Shown here: piece by piece, positions 46,346 through 53,685 of the stretch
How the letters are laid out: each line of letters opens with the position of its first letter
How positions within the stretch are numbered: the first letter of the stretch is position 1
Assembly (NCBI GenBank): GCA_013214355.1
Contig: JABSSL010000031.1
Location: 74,637 to 138,098, forward strand
Length of the DNA stretch: 63,462 nucleotides
Direction: 5' to 3'
Origin: Saprospiraceae bacterium
GTDB taxonomy: Bacteria; Bacteroidota; Bacteroidia; Chitinophagales; Saprospiraceae
Made by a program: the position numbers and the translations under genes
Notes under the pieces: model-generated
Database searches by the model: none
The model's input: only the letters and a program-made list of their open reading frames with translations
Told to the model about the DNA's origin: nothing

Positions 46346-48556
46346 CTATCGGTCAGTAAGGATCGGATATGCCGCAGTCCCCTCTCCCTGAACAGCTCGT
46401 GAACGACTACCAGCGCTACCTCCCACAAAATCTCGAATGATTTCTTTAGGTGCTCCATTCAAGACCACCTTCACGGGGCAGTCAGCAGCGATCTTTAAGC
46501 TTTCTACAGCCTTTTGGTCTCCTGCTTCCCAAGCACGATTGGCTTTACAAGTCAAAAGTGTCAGATCAAACTGATTGATCAATCCTACTGGGTATTGCCC
46601 GCTTAGCATGGCCGGTGAATCCATTACGACGTAATCAAAATCTGCTAGGCCTGCCTCGCCTCCCGGATTTTCCCAAATCAATTGCTCAATCGACGTCTTG
46701 TTACTCAATTCCGCATTTACACGATAGGCATGATTGTCGGGATGGGTATTGTCCTGTCCCTCTGCAAACGGAAATAAGTGTAATACTTTGCTATTTCCCG
46801 CCCGTAGGCCAGCTACTACCTGCGTACTGATGAGGGTCTTTCCTTCGCCCTCCCTAGTACTACCGATGTATATCATTTTAGGCTTTTCTTCCTTGGCTAA
46901 AGTTTGCAACTTCACCTCCTGCAATAGCAAGGCTAAGGACTGCTTTGCCAAGGCTTCATTCTTCTTGGATCCTTTCACGATATTGAAGTCTGGCAAAACA
47001 CCGCTGGTAGCAAGGCCGGTAACTTCTAAAACAGCATCTGGAGATTTCAATCGCTCATCCATGTATCCCCTTGCGATTAACAAGGACAGTGTTGTAAAAA
47101 TACCCCCTAGACATCCCAAGATGATCAGAAGCAATCTTCGGCTATCGCCTTTTTCAAGCGGGTAGTATGGTGCATCTAATACCTTCAAATTAGTAGCCAT
47201 CAAGGTGTTTTGCATATGTAACATTGCTTGATTGTAGCTATGGAGGTTCTCTAGATAAGCATCTTCCGCTAGTTGTATTTCTCTTTCAATCTTAGTCAAT
47301 TGCGATCCCCAAGGCGCAAACTTGCCATAGATTTCCTCAAACTCCCCTTGCCGGTTCTTGATCACATCTAATCTGGCTTGTGATTCTTCTCGTTCCACCA
47401 TTGTTCTTAACCATTGATCCAATAGGTTCTTGGTGGCAATCCCGTCCGGAGTTTGATCAAATTTGAAGGCCTCTTGCGCATAGGTAGTAATCTCCTTTTT
47501 GAGTGATTGTTGACGCTCGAGCAGTTTGGGCACTTCTTGATTGTACTCCTCCATATTCTTGGCTTCGCCAGACATGATCTCGTACTTGGCGAGTTGCTGT
47601 GTCACTTCAGACAATTCTTGGCGTTGCTGCAACAAACCGTCTCTCAACTCTGCAAGCCTAGCTCTATTGCCCAGTTGTTCTTCCAAGCTATTTAAGGTCG
47701 CTTGGGTACTTTGCAATTTCATATTCTCCGTAAAGAAGACTTCATCCAACTCCTCTTTCTGGAAAGTGATAGCCTTAGTCTGCTCATTATAGTTGATGAT
47801 CTTATTACTGATCCGGAAGTTGAGCAAAGTCTGTTCCGCCTGCTTCAGGTGCTCTGAGGATTCCTGGGTAGCTGCTGCGAAGTAGTCAACAACATCCGAG
47901 GATTGTACCTTTTTTAGATCAGCATGCTTACCCATAAATATGTCAATCAGGTAATTTAAAGTCTGCTGGCAAATCGCTGGATCTGTGGTGGAATAGATGA
48001 ATTGAATCAAGTCACTGTTCCCTCTACGGTAAACCTTAAGGGCACCTTGCAAATATTCAATGCCAAAGTATTCTTCATCAGAATAGATCACCTCTTGGAT
48101 GGCATTGGGTTCTCCGGCCTCTCGCATAGCTACTAGATTCTGAAAAGTGGCTTCCTCTGAGGTATCCACCACCAGTTGTCTGCGGACCTGGTCGGGGATC
48201 ATAGCATGGATATCAGCCAGGTTTTCTGCACTAACCCATTTGCGATCCGGACCATTCAACATAAGGTACTTAGCCATGATACGGCTAGCTAATTCCTCCA
48301 TGGTTTCATATCCAGTAGCTAGGCTGATGAGTTTTTCCATTTCATTTTGGAAATAATCTCGATCTACCCGATTGGTAGCAGCTGGATCATTGATGGAAAT
48401 AGCGGATATAGCGCCGGTACTTAACACGGCTTTAGAAGTATATTTTTGCTTGCTATCCACAGTGAGAAAATACACTGCTGTAGCCGCTAGCAGTCCCGTC
48501 AGGATCACTAGCCAAGCATTTTTTTTGATTAAACGATAAAGTTCGTTGGCTTTCAT
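46346..48556 (-). CDS. Wzc-like polysaccharide co-polymerase with degenerate kinase domain
   Basis: A 736-residue inner-membrane protein: Wzz domain at the N-terminus (helix about 13-31, periplasmic coiled coils from about 200 to 440), second helix near 475-495 (LLLIILGCLGGIFTTLSLLIA), then a P-loop domain. Walker A is GSTREGEGKT (565-574) and the Walker B-like segment is DYVVMDSP (641-648). At the expected Walker A' site (about 591-601) there is VLHLFPFAEGQ, with no aspartate, and the C-terminus has one tyrosine instead of a cluster. It probably controls chain length and export contacts; autokinase activity is doubtful. Confidence 0.88.
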   Translation of the reverse strand: MKANELYRLIKKNAWLVILTGLLAATAVYFLTVDSKQKYTSKAVLSTGAISAISINDPAATNRVDRDYFQNEMEKLISLATGYETMEELASRIMAKYLMLNGPDRKWVSAENLADIHAMIPDQVRRQLVVDTSEEATFQNLVAMREAGEPNAIQEVIYSDEEYFGIEYLQGALKVYRRGNSDLIQFIYSTTDPAICQQTLNYLIDIFMGKHADLKKVQSSDVVDYFAAATQESSEHLKQAEQTLLNFRISNKIINYNEQTKAITFQKEELDEVFFTENMKLQSTQATLNSLEEQLGNRARLAELRDGLLQQRQELSEVTQQLAKYEIMSGEAKNMEEYNQEVPKLLERQQSLKKEITTYAQEAFKFDQTPDGIATKNLLDQWLRTMVEREESQARLDVIKNRQGEFEEIYGKFAPWGSQLTKIEREIQLAEDAYLENLHSYNQAMLHMQNTLMATNLKVLDAPYYPLEKGDSRRLLLIILGCLGGIFTTLSLLIARGYMDERLKSPDAVLEVTGLATSGVLPDFNIVKGSKKNEALAKQSLALLLQEVKLQTLAKEEKPKMIYIGSTREGEGKTLISTQVVAGLRAGNSKVLHLFPFAEGQDNTHPDNHAYRVNAELSNKTSIEQLIWENPGGEAGLADFDYVVMDSPAMLSGQYPVGLINQFDLTLLTCKANRAWEAGDQKAVESLKIAADCPVKVVLNGAPKEIIRDFVGGSAGSRSRAVQGEGTAAYPILTDR

Positions 48557-48616
48557 AATTAAATGATTGGAGTCAACAAATAAATGATCATAGGGAGTTA
48601 GAAGAACTTATCCCAC

Positions 48617-49411
48617 TTAGTTCGCTCGGATGTCCTTTCCAACGGTTTCACCCAAAATTTGGAAAGCTAAACGAGCTCCCATCTTCGTTTCTTCCAGAAC
48701 CGCCTCTGCCTTATTGCGCAGACTAATAGCGGCCGTGTATTCTTCTAAGGTCATATTTCCCTCGCGGAAGTACTTTTCAGCTGATTCTGCCGACACCTTG
48801 TGAAAGTCAAGATCTTTGGAACGTACTTCGATCAATTTTACTTTTAGCTGTAATTCATGGTACTGGCGGATCACTAATTCTCTAACCCGCATCTCTCGGT
48901 CAGCATGCACCAGCTTTTCTTGCTTCAATTGATTGGTCAGCAAAGCTTTTCGATCCGACTTGGTCATAAAATCACCAAGGGGAAGGCGAAAATGTAAGCC
49001 AATGCTGTAAAAGGTGTTTTCTCTGGTGATGGTCCGAAAATCAATCTCATTCACCGATTGTAAGTCATCAATGAAGCGGATATTACCAACCTGGGCCGTA
49101 CCGATAGCGGCAATGTAGTTGGTCCATTCTCTATCCAGAATTCGGATCTTGTGAGAAATGTTATCCACGTTCAAGGCTTGAACTTGCAATAGTGGAGAGT
49201 TTTCCAATGCATCCGCAATTAGGTCTTCTAAGGGACGGACGGCAAAGACATCTTGATCAATAATGACCAAGGTCGTCTCTTCTGTGGTAGTTTTCTGCAT
49301 TTCCCCATCTTCAGCCATTGCCACGTCTTGGCAAAGCCCAAGCAGTGGAAGACTAAAGAGCAATAAGCAGGCAAAAAGCTTACCGACTTGGGGTTGGTGT
49401 AATAGGCTCAT
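48617..49411 (-). CDS. Half-length TolC-like outer membrane protein
   Basis: Start ATG 49411 (264 residues), inside the ATGA overlap with the acyltransferase stop. The signal peptide has the core LFACLLLFSLPLLGLC. From about residue 60 the sequence matches one outer-membrane efflux repeat: IADALENSPLLQVQ, a strand segment FYSIGLHFRLPLGDF, then two long helices with EKYFREGNMTLEEYTAAISLRNKAE. TolC proteins usually carry two repeats in about 450 residues, so this is about half size. Next to the Wzc-like gene in a locus without Wza, it may form the outer-membrane exit or an accessory (inference). Confidence 0.75.
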   Translation of the reverse strand: MSLLHQPQVGKLFACLLLFSLPLLGLCQDVAMAEDGEMQKTTTEETTLVIIDQDVFAVRPLEDLIADALENSPLLQVQALNVDNISHKIRILDREWTNYIAAIGTAQVGNIRFIDDLQSVNEIDFRTITRENTFYSIGLHFRLPLGDFMTKSDRKALLTNQLKQEKLVHADREMRVRELVIRQYHELQLKVKLIEVRSKDLDFHKVSAESAEKYFREGNMTLEEYTAAISLRNKAEAVLEETKMGARLAFQILGETVGKDIRAN

Positions 49412-50598
49412 GGTTCTACTTTTTTTAGTATTAATGAATTGCGTCTGGTATTGGACCACCAAGCCGAAAGCTTTTTGGGCCAGTTCTTGTCCATACAAGG
49501 TTTCTCCAAAAGCAAGTAGCCAATGATGGAAAAGGCCAGAATGATGGGGGTCATTAATAGAAACTGTAGTAATAGATTTATGCTAAATATGTTTGTGAAC
49601 GTAAGGTGCTTGGTGAATCGAACTACTCCTTCTACCAAGGGTAAATGAATCAAGTAGATGGTATAGCACATCCCACCAATCGCAGTAATCCAGCGATTGC
49701 GCAGGAAGAAAAGACTTATGCGGCCGTGATAAGCGGTCAAAAAGAACACGATCATAGTCGAGCTAAATACTAGATTCTTAACCCATTCTTCAGACCAGCT
49801 AAAGGCCAAAACCAAGAAGCTTAGTAACGCTAGGCCATCGAAGAGCCAATGACTAGTTCTTGGCGTCACCTTCGAATCGGTGAGATAGAGATCAGCTAGG
49901 AAGAACCCTACTAGAAAATGCTGAAGTTGGCAGAGAATCGACAACTTGGCGGCAGATTGATACCACCCAAATTGATGCTGAAGACCAATCAATAGCATGA
50001 TTGCCCCCAACAGGACAGATCTTCGGGTCCACTTATTACGAATGGAGAAGAATAGCAAAGTTAGAATCGGGGCCAGCAAATAAAACTGGATTTCAATTTC
50101 TAAAGACCATGCTACAGGGTTAATGGTAGAGTATTCTCCATAAATGAAATTGTGCAAATAAAATATGGAAGCTCCGTAGTGTGCGAAGAGTTCACCAAAA
50201 CCGTAAGTGCCTTGTATCAATAAAACAAAGAAAAATACAGTCATCCAGATAATGTATGGAGGCTCCAGGCGAGTAACTCTACGCCAGAAATAGGACTTCA
50301 ACGACACCTTCTTCCCCGCCTTCAACCAGTACTTGGCAAAAGGTAGTGATAAGATAAAGCCACTAATAGCAAAAAAGATGTATACACCGATAGTACCTCG
50401 ACTAGCCAAAAAGGCTACGGAGTCTTGTTTGATGGGCTGGGCCCACTGTACCTCTGAATATCGTTGTACACGTTCGCTGATGTGTTGGATTACCACGGGA
50501 AGAATAGCTACAAAGCGAAAACCGTCCACTTCGGGGATGAAGCGTCCCGAGCTCGTAATTCTGGACAGTCTTGAAGGTATGTCTTGCAGTTTCCTCAT
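49408..50598 (-). CDS. Acyltransferase family 3 (OafA/YrhL-like)
   Basis: Start ATG 50598 gives 396 residues; the frame opens at 50733 without support. A multi-helix membrane protein with the acyltransferase-3 pattern: IPEVDGFRFVAILPVVIQHI with the key histidine, then GTIGVYIFFAISGFILSLPFA and RRVTRLEPPYII. About ten helices. It transfers acetyl or another acyl group to polysaccharide sugars across the inner membrane. First gene of the long minus-strand polysaccharide operon; a 234-base region separates it from the divergent receiver gene. Confidence 0.9.
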   Translation of the reverse strand: MRKLQDIPSRLSRITSSGRFIPEVDGFRFVAILPVVIQHISERVQRYSEVQWAQPIKQDSVAFLASRGTIGVYIFFAISGFILSLPFAKYWLKAGKKVSLKSYFWRRVTRLEPPYIIWMTVFFFVLLIQGTYGFGELFAHYGASIFYLHNFIYGEYSTINPVAWSLEIEIQFYLLAPILTLLFFSIRNKWTRRSVLLGAIMLLIGLQHQFGWYQSAAKLSILCQLQHFLVGFFLADLYLTDSKVTPRTSHWLFDGLALLSFLVLAFSWSEEWVKNLVFSSTMIVFFLTAYHGRISLFFLRNRWITAIGGMCYTIYLIHLPLVEGVVRFTKHLTFTNIFSINLLLQFLLMTPIILAFSIIGYLLLEKPCMDKNWPKKLSAWWSNTRRNSLILKKVEP

Positions 50599-50832
50599 GG
50601 AATTATAATTACACCTGACCAAAGTAAGTCTTATAGAAAGGCGTAAAATTCCTTTTTCGATATTCGGTCGTGAAATCGGGTTAGTTGACCAGATACCGGG
50701 GACGAGTTCTAAATGGCTAGAATTCCCATTCAACTGCCAGTCTTGACCAACTATCCCCAGAACCGCTACATCTAACTAATTTTCTAATACATTGTGGAAG
50801 TCGATATTATTTTTGGGGCAAAGCCGATAAGG

Positions 50833-51210
50833 ATGCAACAGAAATTATTATTTATCGACGATAGTGAAATGATGAGAGTCTTCCTATCCAATTTCTTTGG
50901 GCAACACTATGTTGTGGAAGTAGCAGAAACGGCGGAAAAAGCATGGACTTGGTTAGATCAAGGGAATTTCCCCTCACTAATTGTGTTGGATCTAAAAATG
51001 CCGGGAATGTCCGGTTATGAATTTCTAAATCACCTCAAGTACTCCGTTTTATTTCATGACATACCTGTCATCATCCTATCCAGTATCGACAATAGCAAGG
51101 AACGGATCAAGTGTTTGGAATCAGGCGCAGCTGATTACATCATCAAACCGTTCAATCCCCAAGAACTAGCCATAAGAATCAAATATCATTTGGGGTTGAG
51201 TAAAGTTTAA
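50833..51210 (+). CDS. Stand-alone response-regulator receiver
   Basis: With ATG 50833 the protein has 125 residues, a single CheY-like receiver with acid pair Asp9/Asp10, phospho-acceptor Asp53 (LIVLDLKMPGMSG), the S/T at about 83 and Lys105 (YIIKPF). No output domain. The frame could open at GTG 50794. The next gene, 2 bases downstream, encodes a phosphoglycosyl transferase whose N-terminus is a degenerate receiver of similar length, so the two receivers may dimerise to regulate the enzyme (inference). The hybrid kinase at 34157 is a possible phosphate donor. Confidence 0.92.
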   Translation: MQQKLLFIDDSEMMRVFLSNFFGQHYVVEVAETAEKAWTWLDQGNFPSLIVLDLKMPGMSGYEFLNHLKYSVLFHDIPVIILSSIDNSKERIKCLESGAADYIIKPFNPQELAIRIKYHLGLSKV

Positions 51211-51212
51211 AC

Positions 51213-52373
51213 ATGAAAAACATCGCCTGCATTGGCAAGGATCCATTCCATATCAAGGAAGCAGGATTAACGGTTAACGCTAGTTTTTCTTTCTTCAGAT
51301 TGGGCAGCGCCTTTTATGAATATATTCAAACCACTGGTGGGCTACCGGATCTTATTTTATTTGAACTTTCGCATGACACCCGGGATGATTTCATGCAATT
51401 GCGATACTTACTGCTAAAAGAGCCGCACTATACGCAAATCCCTTTTATTACCATTTCCTCCTACCCCTCCTTACAACTCCTTCAGCTGTCGAAAAAATTC
51501 CGAATCAAAGATTACTATATCTTCCCAAGTATGTTGGGAGGTTTGGAAAATCGCATTCAACAACTTCTCTCTGATAACCATCCAAATTTGGAGGCAGCTA
51601 AAGGAACTGATCTTGCTGCTCAAGCCATTACCGAAATGAATTTTAAGCTTCCTTTATGGAAACGCACCTTTGACATCCTTGCAGCCAGTGTGCTCATCCT
51701 ACTAAGCGCTCCCATCTTGATTCTCGTGGGTCTGCTGATCAAGCTGGAATCCAAAGGATCCATGTTTTATGTTTCCAAACGGGCCGGCCAAGGCTTTCGA
51801 GTTTTTGATTTCTACAAGTTTAGGTCCATGCGAATTGATGCTGATCTCATACTAGTTGACCTCAAAGATCAAAATCACTACTTCTCGGCTGCCGCAGTGG
51901 ATGCGAAGATAGGTCAGGAAATTGCGGGGGCTCCCACTTTGCTCATGATGGATCATGGGCCAGTAGATGAGCAGAAATTCTTCGAAGAAAGGGAAGCGAC
52001 CAATGGACAAACATTTTTCAAAATCAAGAATGATCCCCGGGTTACGCGCATCGGCAAGTTCATCAGAGCAACGAGTATAGATGAGATGCCACAGCTAATC
52101 AATGTTTTGAAAGGGGATATGTCCTTGGTGGGTAATCGTCCGTTGCCTTTATATGAAGCTGAAAAACTTACCTCTGATGAATGGATTGAGCGGTTCTCAG
52201 CACCAGCTGGTATCACGGGGCTCTGGCAAGTTAGCAAGGGAAAAAATTCAGCAGAAACAGAGGAAGAAAGAAAGCAGCTGGACATCACCTATGCCAAACA
52301 ATATAACCTTTGGATGGACCTAAAGATTCTCCTACTCACCTTACCCGCTGCCTTCCAGCGAGCGGACTCTTAG
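51213..52373 (+). CDS. Phosphoglycosyl transferase fused to a degenerate receiver domain
   Basis: A 386-residue protein in two parts. Residues 1-120 follow the receiver fold but lack the acid pair, have Glu51 where the phospho-acceptor Asp should be (PDLILFELS against PSLIVLDLK of the preceding gene), and Phe104 in place of the conserved Lys. Residues 148-386 form a monotopic phosphoglycosyl transferase: re-entrant helix (about 150-178), KRAGQGFRVFDFYKFRSM, the catalytic Asp290-Glu291 in SIDEMPQL, GDMSLVGNRPLPLYEAE and GITGLWQVSKG. It should transfer a sugar phosphate to undecaprenyl phosphate, starting the repeat unit. The 3' end overlaps the convergent gene by 38 bases. Confidence 0.92.
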   Translation: MKNIACIGKDPFHIKEAGLTVNASFSFFRLGSAFYEYIQTTGGLPDLILFELSHDTRDDFMQLRYLLLKEPHYTQIPFITISSYPSLQLLQLSKKFRIKDYYIFPSMLGGLENRIQQLLSDNHPNLEAAKGTDLAAQAITEMNFKLPLWKRTFDILAASVLILLSAPILILVGLLIKLESKGSMFYVSKRAGQGFRVFDFYKFRSMRIDADLILVDLKDQNHYFSAAAVDAKIGQEIAGAPTLLMMDHGPVDEQKFFEEREATNGQTFFKIKNDPRVTRIGKFIRATSIDEMPQLINVLKGDMSLVGNRPLPLYEAEKLTSDEWIERFSAPAGITGLWQVSKGKNSAETEEERKQLDITYAKQYNLWMDLKILLLTLPAAFQRADS

Positions 52374-53649
52374 TCATGGGCAATTGATCCAGGCTGCGAT
52401 AATGCTGCAATAAGGCGGGCAGCTGTTGATCATCAAAGCTGCAGGCGTGAATGTGGGTCAGTAGCCTAGCCGCTGCCTCACCCACTGGGATATTGGGGTA
52501 ATGATGGTCTCGGGCAAAGTGTACATATTTCATGAGCATGAAGGCATTAAACCACTTATAAAATCTGGTAATAAAGGCCTTTCTAGAAGCTGTATTTATC
52601 TTAATTTCCTGCCATTTAGATAAGTAATCAACTTGTGTCAAGAAGTCTTGGATACTGGCTGGTAGTTCGGCGACCATATCTTCATATTCCTCTACTTCCG
52701 CTTTGTACAGGGCAGGTACTAGATCAAACAAGTTTTTCAAATCAAAAAAAGAAGAGAGGTGATAGGTGTCGTAGGTACCACTTGAGGCCACGATTTCATT
52801 AACTGCCCGTCCAGTTCCGAAAGGAACTCGATGCGAAGGCCTAGGAGATGGAATAACTTTGGTAGAAAGGCATTCACTAAATCGGCCGAGGGAGATAAAC
52901 TTATGCAAAAAATAAAAGTCCTCCCCCGCCTTCCGTTTGTTCATCCCTCCTTGTTGTTGATAGGCCATCACGCGAACAGCCATACTAGACCCAACGGTGT
53001 GGTAAGCATGTGGGAAACCAGCTAGCCTTTGCGCCTGAATGTAATAGCGTAAATGCAATTCGTACGGCACTATGGCCTCATATACCTCATCCTCGTGTTC
53101 AGCCCCATGGATGGGGTGTTCGAAATAGATGTTACAGGCTGGGGTTTTGGGATGATTTTTGAAATGCTCTTCTAGGGCTAGGAAATAATTGGTTTCACAT
53201 CGACTGTCTGCGTCAAAGCAAACAATAACACCTTTCTTATTCTTAATTTTCATCAAACGCCAGCAAGCTTCATCCATCCCTATTTTACGTGCAAGTCCTA
53301 CGCCAGCACTTTTAGAAGGTAAATCCGGTACATAAAGGATATGGAACTTGATCCGATGTTTATTGTTCTTTTTTGCCCATTGCAAGGCTTTTAGGTAAGT
53401 CTCCTGGTTGCAATCTCGCACAGCTTGTGAAGATTGCTCACTGTTATTGATCACCACAATCACTTCCACATCGCACAACGGCAAAGTACACCTCGACAAA
53501 TTCATCAAACTAAGCAGAAGAAAAGGCTCATCATAAGCAGGAATAACCACAACCATCCCCAGGTTTAAAGAGGGTTTCCGATAGATTAGGGGAGCGAATA
53601 AGGTACGTTGTTGTAGATACTGGTTCACAGCGTCAAACTTAGTGAACAA
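52336..53649 (-). CDS. Glycosyltransferase family 2-like protein
   Basis: A 437-residue protein starting at a TTG (53649). The GT-A core has MVVVIPAYDEPFLLL (about 32-46), DVEVIVVINNSEQSS and a metal-binding IVCFDADSRCETNY (about 143-156). The acceptor side has a long insert with EHPIHGAEHEDEVYEAIVPYELHLRYY and KAGEDFYFLHKFISLG. About 150 extra C-terminal residues match no domain I know. Orientation is opposite to its neighbours, and the 3' end overlaps the phosphoglycosyl transferase gene by 38 bases. Probably part of the polysaccharide region. Confidence 0.78.
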   Translation of the reverse strand: MFTKFDAVNQYLQQRTLFAPLIYRKPSLNLGMVVVIPAYDEPFLLLSLMNLSRCTLPLCDVEVIVVINNSEQSSQAVRDCNQETYLKALQWAKKNNKHRIKFHILYVPDLPSKSAGVGLARKIGMDEACWRLMKIKNKKGVIVCFDADSRCETNYFLALEEHFKNHPKTPACNIYFEHPIHGAEHEDEVYEAIVPYELHLRYYIQAQRLAGFPHAYHTVGSSMAVRVMAYQQQGGMNKRKAGEDFYFLHKFISLGRFSECLSTKVIPSPRPSHRVPFGTGRAVNEIVASSGTYDTYHLSSFFDLKNLFDLVPALYKAEVEEYEDMVAELPASIQDFLTQVDYLSKWQEIKINTASRKAFITRFYKWFNAFMLMKYVHFARDHHYPNIPVGEAAARLLTHIHACSFDDQQLPALLQHYRSLDQLPMTKSPLAGRQRVR

Positions 53650-53653
53650 ATTT

Positions 53654-53661
53654 TATATTTG
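53654..53661 (+). promoter_or_regulatory. -7-like promoter box of the GT39-like gene
   Basis: TATATTTG matches TAnnTTTG and lies 24 bases before the ATG at 53686. It begins 5 bases from the TTG start of the divergent glycosyltransferase gene, so the promoter would overlap that gene's 5' coding end. Confidence 0.48.
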
Positions 53662-53685
53662 CGCTGGAATTGAGTGGCGAATTGA

